Assembly: GCA_903847275.1 (NCBI GenBank)
Contig: CAINDC010000001.1
Span: 1-42,979, forward strand
Source of the DNA: an uncultured Pseudomonadota bacterium
Lineage (GTDB): Bacteria > Pseudomonadota > Gammaproteobacteria > Methylococcales > Methylomonadaceae
DNA length: 42,979 nucleotides
Direction: 5' to 3'
Shown here: positions 8,797-18,323 of the stretch, in pieces
Layout: the number at the start of each line of letters is the position of its first letter
How positions within the stretch are numbered: position 1 is the stretch's first letter
Made by a program: the position numbers and the translations under genes
Notes under the pieces: model-generated
Told to the model about the DNA's origin: nothing
Seen by the model: the letters and a program-made list of their open reading frames with translations, nothing else
The model's database searches: none

Positions 8797-9909
8797 TTAA
8801 TCCTCTAAATCGTGTAACTTCATTTTGATTGGAGCTGTGACTCCAGCCGTGTTATTACTCAAGCTAATTTTCAAACGCAAATTATTGGGTGAGTCAGAAT
8901 TCGCTAACGCTTCATCAAGCGATATTTTTCCTTGGTCGTAAAGTTTTTGTAAATGTGAATCGAAAGTTTGCATTCCAACTTCTTCTGATTTTTCCATCGC
9001 TTCTTTGATAGCGTGAATTTCACCTTTTAAAATTAAATCGCTGACGTATTGGGTATTTAATAAAATTTCAACCGCAGCCACACGTTTATTATCAATGGTT
9101 GGCACTAAACGTTGCGACACAAACGCTTTCATATTTAATGACAAATCCATTAATAATTGCGAGCGTCGTTCTTCGGGGAAAAAATTGATGATTCGATCGA
9201 GTGCTTGATTTGAATTGTTTGCGTGCAACGTTGATAAACATAAATGCCCTGTTTCGGCAAAAGCCAGCGCGTGTTCCATCGTTTCACGCGAACGAATTTC
9301 ACCAATCAAAATCACGTCTGGAGCTTGACGCAACGTATTTTGAAGTGCGTCTTCATAACTCAACGTATCAACACCCACTTCACGCTGATTCACCAACGAT
9401 TTCTTGTGCGAATGAATGAACTCAATTGGGTCTTCAATGGTAATAATATGACCTGAAGCATTGCTATTCCGATAATCAATTAACGCTGCTAAAGAAGTTG
9501 ATTTTCCAGAACCTGTGCCGCCGATTAACAAAATTAAGCCGCGCTTTTCCATAATAGATTGCTTCAAAATGGGCGGCATTCCTAATGTGTCGATGTTTGG
9601 GATTTCAGTTTTAATGTTCCGAATTACCAGTGAAAAGTTATTCCGTTGACGAAAAATGTTAACGCGAAAACGTCCGATACCAGATTCCGAAATCGCTAAA
9701 TTCAATTCGGGTTGAATCTCGAAGGCTTTAATTTGATCTTCCGTCATCAAACTGTGTGCAATTTCTTTCAAGCGGGGCGGCATGAGTTTGATATTTTCAA
9801 GTGGTTTTAACACGCCTTGAAACTTTGCGGCGGGCGGTGCATCAACGGTTAAATATAAATCTGAACCGTCGTTTTGCGCCAAAATTCGTAAATAATCTTT
9901 AAATTCCAT
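8797..9909 (-). CDS. pilU: Type IV pilus retraction ATPase PilU
   Basis: A 370-residue secretion ATPase. The Walker A motif GGTGSGKST, the Asp box ITIEDPIEFIH, Walker B VILIGEIRSRETM and His box AETGHLCLSTLHANN are all present. The N-terminus MEFKDYLRIL, NQREVGVDTLSYEDALQNTLRQ and the extended C-terminus past the catalytic core distinguish PilU from PilT. PilU assists PilT in depolymerising the pilus, powering twitching motility and DNA uptake. pilT, often just upstream, is not in this gap, so the gene is separated from its usual partner. The ribosome binding site is weak. Confidence 0.9.
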   Translation of the reverse strand: MEFKDYLRILAQNDGSDLYLTVDAPPAAKFQGVLKPLENIKLMPPRLKEIAHSLMTEDQIKAFEIQPELNLAISESGIGRFRVNIFRQRNNFSLVIRNIKTEIPNIDTLGMPPILKQSIMEKRGLILLIGGTGSGKSTSLAALIDYRNSNASGHIITIEDPIEFIHSHKKSLVNQREVGVDTLSYEDALQNTLRQAPDVILIGEIRSRETMEHALAFAETGHLCLSTLHANNSNQALDRIINFFPEERRSQLLMDLSLNMKAFVSQRLVPTIDNKRVAAVEILLNTQYVSDLILKGEIHAIKEAMEKSEEVGMQTFDSHLQKLYDQGKISLDEALANSDSPNNLRLKISLSNNTAGVTAPIKMKLHDLED

Positions 9910-10160
9910 AAATGTTTCGTGATTGATAAACTTAAATGAGATGTGGTTTTAGAATTGTAGTCGTATTGAAACTTATTTTTGTCATTCTATGTCAATTCAA
10001 CGGCTTGGGCTAAACAAAACCTTTTGGATTTTGATGAGTTTGTCACGCTGTCGTAAAACTACACCGATTTGTATATACTACTTAAAACCCACATAACACG
10101 CGGTTTTGTGTGTCTTTAATGCTTTAATTTTTCTCTTTTCACAAACTTTAGGATTACTTT
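9910..10160. other. Divergent intergenic region pilU/aceE
   Basis: 251 bases between the starts of pilU and aceE. A TATACT hexamer at 10074-10079 could be the aceE -10, but I see no good -35 at the right distance. AGGA ahead of the aceE start is the likely ribosome binding site. No ORF, repeat or strong hairpin was seen. Confidence 0.4.
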
Positions 10161-12842
10161 ATGAGTAGCACTTTTTTTTCAGATATTACGGGTCAAAACG
10201 ACGTTGATCCTGCCGAAACCCAAGAATGGATCGAAGCATTGCAATCTGTTTTAGAAAACGAAGGCAGCGAACGCGCCCATTTTTTAATTGAACGCTTAGT
10301 TTCTGTGACGCGCCATGCGGGTTTTGATATTCCTTTCAGTGCGAATACTGCTTATTTGAATACGATTCCTGTTGATAGACAACTGCAATTCCCAGGTGAT
10401 GCGACGCTTGAACATCGCATTCGTTCTTATGTTCGTTGGAACGCAATGATGATGGTTTTGCGTGCCAATAAAGATACAAATGTCGGAGGACACATTGCGA
10501 GTTTTGCCTCTGCCGCGACTTTATATGACGTGGGTTATAACCATTTCTGGCACGCACCTTCTGAAAAACACGGTGGTGATTTAATTTACACACAAGGGCA
10601 TTCTTCACCAGGCGAATATGCCCGCGCCTTTTTGCTTGGACGTTTTACGCATGAACAAATGGATAATTTTCGCCAAGAAGTCGGTGGCAATGGTTTGTCG
10701 TCGTATCCGCATCCTTGGTTGATGCCTGAATTCTGGCAATTCCCGACCGTTTCAATGGGCTTAGGGCCAATTTGTGCGATTTATCAAGCGCGTTTTATGC
10801 GTTATTTGCGTGACCGTGGTTTGGCAAATACGGACGGACGCAAAGTCTGGGCATTTTTGGGCGACGGTGAAACCGACGAACCAGAATCACTTGGCGCAAT
10901 TGGCATGGCAGGACGTGAACATTTAGACAATTTGATTTTTGTGGTGAATTGCAACTTGCAACGCCTCGATGGACCAGTGCGTGGAAATGGCAAAATCATT
11001 CAAGAACTCGAAAGTGAATTCCGTGGTGCGGGTTGGAATGTCATTAAACTCGTTTGGGGAAATCGTTGGGATAGCCTATTTGCACGTGATAAAGACGGTA
11101 TTTTAGCGGCACGAATGATGGAATGTGTTGATGGTGATTTCCAAACTTTCAAAGCAAAAGATGGTGCGTATGTGCGCGAACATTTCTTTAATTCGCCTGA
11201 ATTAAAAGCAATGGTTTCTGATTGGTCAGATAGAGATATTTGGGCATTGAATCGTGGTGGACACGATCCGTCAAAAATATTCTCAGCCTTCCAAACAGCT
11301 GCAAATCATAAAGGTCAACCGACTGTAATTCTCGCCAAAACTATTAAAGGTTATGGCATGGGTTCATCGGGTGAAGCGCAAAATACCTCGCATCAACAGA
11401 AAAAAATGAGTGATACGGATTTAAAACATATTCGTGATTTGTATCAATTGCCAGTAACCGACGAGCAATTACACGATTTGCCGTACATCACATTTGAAGA
11501 AGGTTCAAAAGAACTCACTTACATGCGTGAACGTCGTGCGGCATTAGGCGGTTATTTGCCTGCTCGTCGTCCGAAATCTGACGCACTTCCTGTTCCGACT
11601 TTAACCGATTTCAAAGCCTTGCTTGAAGCCAATGATAAAGAAGCCTCAACCACGATGGCGTTTGTGCGAATTCTGAACATTTTGGTAAAAGACAAAACGA
11701 TTGGAAAACGTATTGTGCCGATTGTGCCAGATGAATCGCGTACTTTTGGAATGGAAGGAATGTTCCGTCAATTGGGTATTTGGTCGCAAGTCGGACAACT
11801 TTATACGCCGCAAGATGCTGACCAATTGATGTTCTACAAAGAAGATAAACACGGTCAAGTTTTACAGGAAGGCATCAACGAAGCGGGCGGTTTAGCGGAT
11901 TGGATTGCGGCGGGAACGTCTTATTCAACACATAACGTACCGATGATTCCGTTCTACATTTTCTATTCTATGTTCGGTTTCCAACGTGTGGGTGATTTGA
12001 TTTGGGCAGCGGCAGACCAACGAACACGAGGTTTCTTATTAGGTGGAACAGCAGGACGTACAACCTTAAACGGCGAAGGTTTACAACACGAAGATGGTCA
12101 CAGCCATTTAATGGCGGCGACAGTGCCAAATTGTATTTCTTTCGATCCAACTTATTCTTATGAACTTGCAGTAATTATTCAAGACGGTTTGCGTAGAATG
12201 TATGCAGAGCAAGAAGACGTTTTCTATTACTTAACCGTAATGAACGACAATTACACACATCCTGCAATGCCAGAAGGTATTGAGCAAGACATTTTGAAAG
12301 GAATGTATTTGTTTAAACAAGGTGAAAAAAGCAGTAAAAAACATGGCTTGCGTGTAAATTTATTGGGTTCGGGTGCAATTTTCCGTGAAGCAGTTTTTGC
12401 GGCTGAATTATTACATAACGATTGGGGTGTGGAATCGAATTTATGGAGTTGTCCAAGTTTCACTGAATTGGCGCGTGATGCTCAAAGTTGTGAGCGTTGG
12501 AATCGTTTACATCCAACCGAAAAACCACATCAATCACACGTTAGCAAATGTTTACCACACGATAACATTCCTGTTGTTGCTGCAACCGATTACATTCGCG
12601 CTTTTGCTGAACAAATTCGCAGCGAAATCAAAGCACCTTATGTTGTTTTAGGTACAGACGGTTTTGGACGTTCTGACACCCGCGAACATTTACGTCGTTT
12701 CTTTGAAGTTGACCGTTATCACATCACCATTGCCGCGCTGAAAAGTTTGGCAGATAACGGACAATTTGAACTCGGCAAAGTCGAAGTTGCGATTGCGAAA
12801 TACGGCATCGATGCTGATGTGAAAGCCCCTTGGTTGAAATAA
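10161..12842 (+). CDS. aceE: Pyruvate dehydrogenase E1 component (homodimeric)
   Basis: An 893-residue homodimeric E1, the type found in gammaproteobacteria (about 887 aa). The thiamine diphosphate motif GDGETDEPESLG is followed by NCNLQRLDGPVRGNGKI, the conserved E1 loop, and the C-terminal half holds VLGTDGFGRSDTRE. It decarboxylates pyruvate and reductively acetylates the E2 lipoyl group, feeding acetyl-CoA to the TCA cycle. aceF and lpd follow directly, making a full PDH operon. pdhR is not upstream; pilU is. Confidence 0.97.
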   Translation: MSSTFFSDITGQNDVDPAETQEWIEALQSVLENEGSERAHFLIERLVSVTRHAGFDIPFSANTAYLNTIPVDRQLQFPGDATLEHRIRSYVRWNAMMMVLRANKDTNVGGHIASFASAATLYDVGYNHFWHAPSEKHGGDLIYTQGHSSPGEYARAFLLGRFTHEQMDNFRQEVGGNGLSSYPHPWLMPEFWQFPTVSMGLGPICAIYQARFMRYLRDRGLANTDGRKVWAFLGDGETDEPESLGAIGMAGREHLDNLIFVVNCNLQRLDGPVRGNGKIIQELESEFRGAGWNVIKLVWGNRWDSLFARDKDGILAARMMECVDGDFQTFKAKDGAYVREHFFNSPELKAMVSDWSDRDIWALNRGGHDPSKIFSAFQTAANHKGQPTVILAKTIKGYGMGSSGEAQNTSHQQKKMSDTDLKHIRDLYQLPVTDEQLHDLPYITFEEGSKELTYMRERRAALGGYLPARRPKSDALPVPTLTDFKALLEANDKEASTTMAFVRILNILVKDKTIGKRIVPIVPDESRTFGMEGMFRQLGIWSQVGQLYTPQDADQLMFYKEDKHGQVLQEGINEAGGLADWIAAGTSYSTHNVPMIPFYIFYSMFGFQRVGDLIWAAADQRTRGFLLGGTAGRTTLNGEGLQHEDGHSHLMAATVPNCISFDPTYSYELAVIIQDGLRRMYAEQEDVFYYLTVMNDNYTHPAMPEGIEQDILKGMYLFKQGEKSSKKHGLRVNLLGSGAIFREAVFAAELLHNDWGVESNLWSCPSFTELARDAQSCERWNRLHPTEKPHQSHVSKCLPHDNIPVVAATDYIRAFAEQIRSEIKAPYVVLGTDGFGRSDTREHLRRFFEVDRYHITIAALKSLADNGQFELGKVEVAIAKYGIDADVKAPWLK

Positions 12843-12852
12843 GGAAGACACC

Positions 12853-14139
12853 ATGAGTACAACAATTGAAATTAAAGTTCCCGACATTGGCAATGTGCAT
12901 GATGTTGACGTGGTGGCGGTTGAAATTCAAACGGGCGACGTGATTGCAGTTGACCAAACCTTGATTACACTTGAAACCGATAAAGCAAGTATGGACGTTC
13001 CGTCGTCTGCGGCGGGAACGGTTCAGCAAGTGCATTTAAAAGTGGGCGATAAAGTGAACGAAGGTTCAGTAATTATCACGGTTTTAGTCAGTGATGAAGC
13101 CGCTGCACCTGCGCCTGTTGCTGAATCGAAATCTGCTCCCACGCCAGTCGTTGAAGAAGTCAAAGCAGTTGAAGTTGCACCTGCGCCAAAACCTGCCGCA
13201 CCTGCACCTGTGGAAGTTTATGCGCCAATCGTGTCAAAAGGCAAAGCACACGCTTCACCAGCCATTCGTTTATTTGCAAGAGAATTAGGTGTTGATATTA
13301 GCCAAATTGCCCAAGGTAATGGTCGAAAAGGTCGTATTTTAAAAGATGACGTGAAAACTTATGTCAAAAAAGCCTTGACCGAAGGCATCACCGTCACAGG
13401 TGGTTCGACATTACCGAAAATTGCTGTGCCAGATTTTGCTGCATTTGGTGAAATTGAAGCCCAACCATTAAGCAAAATCAATAAACTCACAGGTCAACAC
13501 ATGACCAGCGTTTGGTTGAATTTGCCGATGGTGACGTATCACGACGACGTTGATATTACCGAAATGGAAGCATTCCGTGTGTCGTTGAATTCAGAAAAAA
13601 ATAACACGCTCAAATACACAGGTTTGTTATTTATCATCAAAGCGTTAGCAGCAGCGATGCAACAATTCCCACGCTTCAATTCATCACTTTCAAGTGATGG
13701 GCAAAGTTTGATTTTCAAAAAATACTTAAATATTGGCATTGCCGTTGATACACCGAATGGTTTGGTCGTTCCCGTTTTGCGCGATGTTGCTAACAAATCA
13801 ATTAAGCAACTCGCGCTTGAAATCACTGAAAAAGGCGAAAAAGCTCGCGCGGGTAAGTTAACGCCTGCGGATATGCAAGGCGGTTGTATGAGTATTTCAA
13901 GTTTGGGCGGCATCGGTGGCAAAGCCTTTACGCCGATTGTGAACGCGCCAGAAGTGGCGATTTTAGGCGTAACAAAATCAACGATTCAACCCATTTGGAA
14001 TGGCAAAGAATTTGAACCGCGTTTGGTGTTGCCGCTCGATTTAACGTATGACCACCGCGTGATTGACGGTGCAGAAGGCGCACGGTTTATGGAAGCGTTG
14101 AAATACTATTTGAGCGACGTGCGTCGTTTGTTGGTTTAG
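12853..14139 (+). CDS. aceF: Pyruvate dehydrogenase E2, dihydrolipoamide acetyltransferase
   Basis: 428 residues. There is one lipoyl domain with the lipoylated Lys44 in ETDKASMDVP, then an Ala/Pro/Val-rich hinge (about 85-125), a peripheral subunit-binding domain (about 135-172, ASPAIRLFARELGVD) and the catalytic acetyltransferase core. The core ends in DLTYDHRVIDGA with catalytic His401 and Asp405. E. coli AceF has three lipoyl domains; this copy has one, as in several other proteobacteria. It is 10 nt downstream of aceE, with GGAAG as ribosome binding site. Confidence 0.96.
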   Translation: MSTTIEIKVPDIGNVHDVDVVAVEIQTGDVIAVDQTLITLETDKASMDVPSSAAGTVQQVHLKVGDKVNEGSVIITVLVSDEAAAPAPVAESKSAPTPVVEEVKAVEVAPAPKPAAPAPVEVYAPIVSKGKAHASPAIRLFARELGVDISQIAQGNGRKGRILKDDVKTYVKKALTEGITVTGGSTLPKIAVPDFAAFGEIEAQPLSKINKLTGQHMTSVWLNLPMVTYHDDVDITEMEAFRVSLNSEKNNTLKYTGLLFIIKALAAAMQQFPRFNSSLSSDGQSLIFKKYLNIGIAVDTPNGLVVPVLRDVANKSIKQLALEITEKGEKARAGKLTPADMQGGCMSISSLGGIGGKAFTPIVNAPEVAILGVTKSTIQPIWNGKEFEPRLVLPLDLTYDHRVIDGAEGARFMEALKYYLSDVRRLLV

Positions 14140-14151
14140 GAGAACGGAATC

Positions 14152-15555
14152 ATGAGTGAAAATTTACAAACAGAAGTTCTCGTTTTAGGCGGAGGCCCTG
14201 GTGGTTATACGGCAGCGTTTCGCGCGGCGGATTTGGGTAAAAATGTCGTTTTAGTTGAACGTTATCCTGTGTTGGGCGGCGTGTGTTTGAACGTCGGTTG
14301 TATTCCGTCGAAAGCTCTTTTGCATTTAGCGCACACGATTCACGAAGCCGAAGAATCTGAAAACTTTGGCGTGACATTTGCCAAACCACAGCTCGACATC
14401 GACAAAATTCGTGCGTGGAAATCGAGCGTCACAAAAGGCTTAAATGATGGACTTGGCGCGTTGGCAAAACAACGCAAAGTGACTGTAATTCAAGGCGTGG
14501 GAAGTTTTACCAGCGCGAATACGTTGGTGGTTGGTGAAACAACCGTAACCTTTGAAAATGCGATTATTGCCGCAGGTTCGCAAGCCACTGAAATTCCCAT
14601 TTTCCCCAACGACGACCCACGACTTTGGGATTCGAGCGATGCGTTAGCGTTACCGTTTATTCCGAAAAAGCTGTTGATTGTCGGCGGCGGGATTATCGGG
14701 TTGGAAATGGCGACGGTTTATCACGCGCTCGGTTCTGAAATTCACGTTGTGGAATTGATGGAGCAAATTATTCCAGGTTGTGACAAAGATTTGGTTACGC
14801 CGCTATTCCGCAGAATCAAAAAACAATACAAAAACATCTGGCTTGAAACCAAAGTGAGCGCGATTGAAGCACAAGCGGACGGTTTAAAAGTGTCATTTGA
14901 AGGCAAAGGTGCGCCTGAATCAGAAGTTTTCGATGCGGTTTTAGTAGCGGTTGGACGCAGACCGAATGGCAAAAAAATCGGTGCTGAAAACGCTGGCGTG
15001 ACGGTTGATGATTACGGTTTTATTGCCGTCGATAAACAACAACGCACCAATGTTTCAAACATTTTTGCGATTGGCGATATTGTCGGGCAACCGATGCTCG
15101 CGCATAAAGCGGTACACGAAGGCAAAGTTGCCGCCGAAGTGATTGCAGGACATAAATCGTATTTCGACGCGCTGACAATTCCATCGGTGGCGTACACCGA
15201 CCCTGAAATTGCGTGGATGGGTTTGACCGAAAATCAAGCCAAAGCGCAAGGCATCGAATACGAAAAAGGTGCGTTTCCTTGGGCGGCGAGTGGGCGTTCA
15301 TTGAGTACGGGACGCAAAGAAGGCATGACCAAAATTTTGGCTGACAAAGAAACGGGGCGCATTTTAGGTGCAGGTTTTGTCGGGACAAATGCAGGTGAAT
15401 TGCTTGCTGAAGCGGTTCTTGCGCTCGAAATGGGCGCAGATATGCAAGATATTAGTTTGACTATTCACGCGCATCCGACTTTGTCTGAAACCTTTGCGTT
15501 TGCCGCTGAAATGATTGAAGGCACGATTACGGATTTGTATGTGAAGAAAGGTTAG
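14152..15555 (+). CDS. lpdA: Dihydrolipoamide dehydrogenase (E3)
   Basis: 467 residues. The FAD motif GGGPGGYTAAFRAADLG, the redox disulfide GGVCLNVGCIPSK (Cys45 and Cys50), the NAD motif GGGIIGLEMATVYHALG and the C-terminal active-site HAHPTLSE are all present. E3 reoxidises the lipoamide of PDH E2 and transfers electrons to NAD. It sits 12 nt after aceF with GGAG ahead of the ATG, and the operon ends in a hairpin terminator. Confidence 0.97.
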   Translation: MSENLQTEVLVLGGGPGGYTAAFRAADLGKNVVLVERYPVLGGVCLNVGCIPSKALLHLAHTIHEAEESENFGVTFAKPQLDIDKIRAWKSSVTKGLNDGLGALAKQRKVTVIQGVGSFTSANTLVVGETTVTFENAIIAAGSQATEIPIFPNDDPRLWDSSDALALPFIPKKLLIVGGGIIGLEMATVYHALGSEIHVVELMEQIIPGCDKDLVTPLFRRIKKQYKNIWLETKVSAIEAQADGLKVSFEGKGAPESEVFDAVLVAVGRRPNGKKIGAENAGVTVDDYGFIAVDKQQRTNVSNIFAIGDIVGQPMLAHKAVHEGKVAAEVIAGHKSYFDALTIPSVAYTDPEIAWMGLTENQAKAQGIEYEKGAFPWAASGRSLSTGRKEGMTKILADKETGRILGAGFVGTNAGELLAEAVLALEMGADMQDISLTIHAHPTLSETFAFAAEMIEGTITDLYVKKG

Positions 15556-15566
15556 TTATTTTTGTG

Positions 15567-15594
15567 AGCAGGCAATTTTGATTGCCTGCTTTTT
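15567..15594 (+). terminator. Rho-independent terminator of the PDH operon
   Basis: A 9-bp perfect stem (AGCAGGCAA at 15567-15575 with TTGCCTGCT at 15582-15590), a 6-nt loop and TTTT. It lies 11 nt after the lpd stop. Confidence 0.9.
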
Positions 15595-15633
15595 CACTTT
15601 AAATTAGAAATTAGATAGACAAATAACAAACTT

Positions 15634-15822
15634 ATGGCAATTCTTGAAATCAACACAAATTTACTCAACGAGCTTTACAAGCACAACATACTGCTTTCAT
15701 ATAATTCCCCGCCCCCTAACGAAAATGGTTATGGCTGGCTTAAAATAGGACAACAAATTGAAGTTAAAAATTCTCTGATTGTTGAAGAAAATTGGATAGT
15801 CCCTGCAAACCCGTGCGGGTAG
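15634..15822 (+). CDS. Hypothetical 62-aa ORF, C-terminus supplied by a repeat
   Basis: A 62-codon ORF that I do not recognise. It has no clear ribosome binding site (the upstream bases are AT-rich). Its last ten codons, ending IVPANPCG, lie mostly inside the 162-bp repeat that starts at 15795, and the stop TAG is also in the repeat. A longer ancestral gene was therefore probably truncated by insertion. It may be a non-functional remnant. Confidence 0.35.
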   Translation: MAILEINTNLLNELYKHNILLSYNSPPPNENGYGWLKIGQQIEVKNSLIVEENWIVPANPCG

Positions 15823-15956
15823 TAAAATCAATAAGATATAAAAAAATAAGAGGATATTGATATTTTTAAAACCTTTAAAAATCAAGGTACTTTAAAATAG
15901 TGAATCACTGATTTTGCATAAAATTAACCCACCTGCATTGGTTTGTGGGGACTATC
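15795..15956 (-). repeat. MITE-like 162-bp repeat, copy 1
   Basis: The ends are inverted repeats of about 26 bp, outermost GATAGTCCC, innermost GCAGGT or the diverged GCGGGT. Its reverse complement aligns without gaps over the whole 162 bp to copy 2 at 18296-18457, with roughly three quarters of bases identical by hand count. There is no transposase inside. No target duplication is obvious. The short stretch just right of it (15957-15980) is unusually GC-rich and may be more of the same mobile debris. Confidence 0.8.
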
Positions 15957-16031
15957 AAGCTGCGGGCTGCTGCGTAACATTCGTTATGAAGTAAAAACCA
16001 ATTTGTTATCCCAACATAAAAGATTAAATAA

Positions 16032-18173
16032 ATGCGCTTTCTAAAAATAAAACTTCCTGCTGGTTTATCCATTGCTACTTTATGTGGTTTGATTTTGCTA
16101 TCGTTGCAACTAATGAGCAGCGCAACCCAAGAATCGTCGGCGTTGAATTCTATGTATTCGTGGTTATTGCTCGTCAATGGCGTGGGAATGGTCGTTTTAT
16201 TAGGCTTAGTGGGAGCGAATTTATATTCTCTTACTCGCCAACTCAAACGCCGCGAAGCAGGTTCTCGCCTGACGATTCGCATGGTTTCATTGTTTGTTGT
16301 GTTGTCACTTGCGCCCGCTGGAATCGTATTTTATTTTTCAATGCAATTTCTGCATCAAGGCATCGACAGTTGGTTTAATGTCGAAATGGATAGAGCGATG
16401 GAAGACGCGCTCGAACTTAGTCAAGCCTCACTCGATCAACGTATTCGCTGGAACAAAGCGCAAACACAACAACTTGTCGAAAAAATTTCAGAACTTCCAG
16501 AATCGCAAGTGTCATTAGAAATGGAAAATTTTCGGGGACTTTCTGGTGCCACAGAAATGACGTTATTTTCGCGTCAAGATAGAATTATTGCTTCCAGTAG
16601 CGCGAATCCAAGCGATATTTTACCGAGTTTGCCCGACGAGCAGACTTGGTTGCAATTACGTCAAAATGGTGAATTTGCAGCACTTGCATCTGTGCGAGAT
16701 GATCAGCTAATGATTCGCATCATTTTAAAAGTGAAATCCAAAGAACCCCATTATTTACAAGCGTTATATCCTGTGCCTGTTCGGATTGCAGATTTAGCTG
16801 ATTCGGTGGAATTTGCGTTCGTGCGTTATCAAGAAATGAATTTTTTGCGGGATTCACTCAAAATGACCTTTTCTTTAGCCTTATCATTGGTTTTATTAAT
16901 GAGCTTATTGGCGGCGATTTGGATTGCGTTTATCAGTATTCGCACCATTGTTGCCCCTGTAAAAGAGCTAGTGAAAGGTACGCAAGCTGTAGCTTCGGGG
17001 AAATATGACCAACAATTACCTGTGATGGCGCAAGATGATTTGGGTTTTTTGGTTGAATCATTTAACGAAATGACACAACGCATTGCGCGAGCCAGTCAAG
17101 AAACACGCATGGCGAGTTTTGAAGTTGAAAATCAACGTGCTTATTTAGAAACGATTTTGGCAAATTTAACGGCTGGTGTGATGAGTTTTGATGCGAATCA
17201 TAAAATTCGTACTGCAAATCAAGCCGCTTTTAAAATTTTTCACGTTTCAGCACCACAGTTTATAGGTGAAACGCTGTCAAAACTTACTCAAGATTATGAA
17301 GAATTGGCTGAACCATTAAAAGCAATTCAACGATTTTTAGAGCAAGCAGATGATATTTGGCAACAACGATTGGCATTTTTAGGTTCAAACGGACGACAAG
17401 AATTGTTATGTCGCGGCACACCATTATTTTCACAAGACGGACGAAAAGTCGGTGCAGTAGTCGTTTTCGATGATGTAACCGATTTAATTCAAGCCCAAAA
17501 AAATGCGGCGTGGGGCGAAGTTGCCCGACGATTGGCGCATGAAATTAAAAATCCACTCACGCCAATTAAACTGTCAGCAGAACGTTTACAACATAAACTC
17601 GCGGACAAATTAGAATCAGCTGATGCCGATATGTTGCAACGCTCAACACGCACGATTGTTCAGCAAGTCGAAGCAATGAAAGAGATGGTTGATGACTTTT
17701 CTGAATATGCGAAACCGTCTAAAAAACAGGCGGTAAACATTAATTTATCAGCATTGATTCAAGAAGTTTTATCGCTTTATGTTTTGAAATCAGGCGTGCG
17801 TTTTAATGTCCGTTATGAAAATGAGCTGTTAATTATTCACGGTGATCCCGTGAGTATTCGACAAGTGCTACACAACTTAATTAAAAACGCGCTAGAAGCG
17901 ATTGATGGTCATGGACAGATTGATATTGACGTTCATCGGGTGCAAAAAAATGACATCGATTTTATCGAAATCGGTTTACATGATGATGGTGTAGGGATTA
18001 AAGATGAACAAATTGAACAAATTTTCGAGCCTTACGTCACCACAAAAGTAAAAGGAACAGGCTTAGGTTTAGCCATTGTGAAAAAAATTATTGAAGAACA
18101 CGGCGGCGCGATTTGGGTCGATACCAGTCGCAAAGTGGGCGCGGGCTTTATTCTTCAACTGCCTGCGTTGTAA
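16032..18173 (+). CDS. ntrY: NtrY-type nitrogen-regulation sensor histidine kinase
   Basis: 713 residues. Three or more N-terminal transmembrane helices (about 8-30, 42-66, 83-106) and another near 275-302 bracket a periplasmic sensor region. A HAMP domain (about 303-355), a PAS domain (about 368-490), and a HisKA domain with RRLAHEIKNPLTPIKLSAER (His503) follow, with HATPase motifs NLIKNALEA and [12 protein letters not shown]. This is the NtrY layout. NtrY normally pairs with the sigma54 activator NtrX, encoded directly downstream; here no ntrX follows and a repeat copy intervenes, so the kinase is orphaned locally. It may act on NtrX elsewhere. The ribosome binding site is weak. Confidence 0.9.
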   Translation: MRFLKIKLPAGLSIATLCGLILLSLQLMSSATQESSALNSMYSWLLLVNGVGMVVLLGLVGANLYSLTRQLKRREAGSRLTIRMVSLFVVLSLAPAGIVFYFSMQFLHQGIDSWFNVEMDRAMEDALELSQASLDQRIRWNKAQTQQLVEKISELPESQVSLEMENFRGLSGATEMTLFSRQDRIIASSSANPSDILPSLPDEQTWLQLRQNGEFAALASVRDDQLMIRIILKVKSKEPHYLQALYPVPVRIADLADSVEFAFVRYQEMNFLRDSLKMTFSLALSLVLLMSLLAAIWIAFISIRTIVAPVKELVKGTQAVASGKYDQQLPVMAQDDLGFLVESFNEMTQRIARASQETRMASFEVENQRAYLETILANLTAGVMSFDANHKIRTANQAAFKIFHVSAPQFIGETLSKLTQDYEELAEPLKAIQRFLEQADDIWQQRLAFLGSNGRQELLCRGTPLFSQDGRKVGAVVVFDDVTDLIQAQKNAAWGEVARRLAHEIKNPLTPIKLSAERLQHKLADKLESADADMLQRSTRTIVQQVEAMKEMVDDFSEYAKPSKKQAVNINLSALIQEVLSLYVLKSGVRFNVRYENELLIIHGDPVSIRQVLHNLIKNALEAIDGHGQIDIDVHRVQKNDIDFIEIGLHDDGVGIKDEQIEQIFEPYVTTKVKGTGLGLAIVKKIIEEHGGAIWVDTSRKVGAGFILQLPAL

Positions 18174-18239
18174 CCCACGGCTTTCTCATAAAAAATTAGC
18201 TTGACTGTAAAATGTAGCATTTCAGATTAGAAGACAGCG

Positions 18240-18323
18240 ATGAAATGCCGTGATTTAAAATTTATTGATGCGTTAAAAAAACTTCCAGATTTACGGATAG
18301 TCCCTACAAACCAATGCAGGTAA
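18240..18323 (+). CDS. 27-codon ORF ending in a repeat
   Basis: ATG at 18240 with AGAAG eight bases upstream. It reads MKCRDLKFIDALKKLPDLR and then runs into the 162-bp repeat, which supplies IVPTNQCR and the stop. The start looks like the N-terminus of a small cytoplasmic protein, such as a toxin-antitoxin or DNA-binding family, but cannot be named. It is most likely a gene truncated by the repeat insertion. An 8-bp inverted repeat (GCATTTCA at 18217-18224, TGAAATGC at 18241-18248) overlaps its start codon. Confidence 0.3.
   Translation: MKCRDLKFIDALKKLPDLRIVPTNQCR

Noticed and set aside
15905-16282. A 125-codon minus-strand frame over the start of ntrY
   Set aside because: Antisense to ntrY and running into repeat copy 1; its IVPTNQCR stretch is simply the repeat end.
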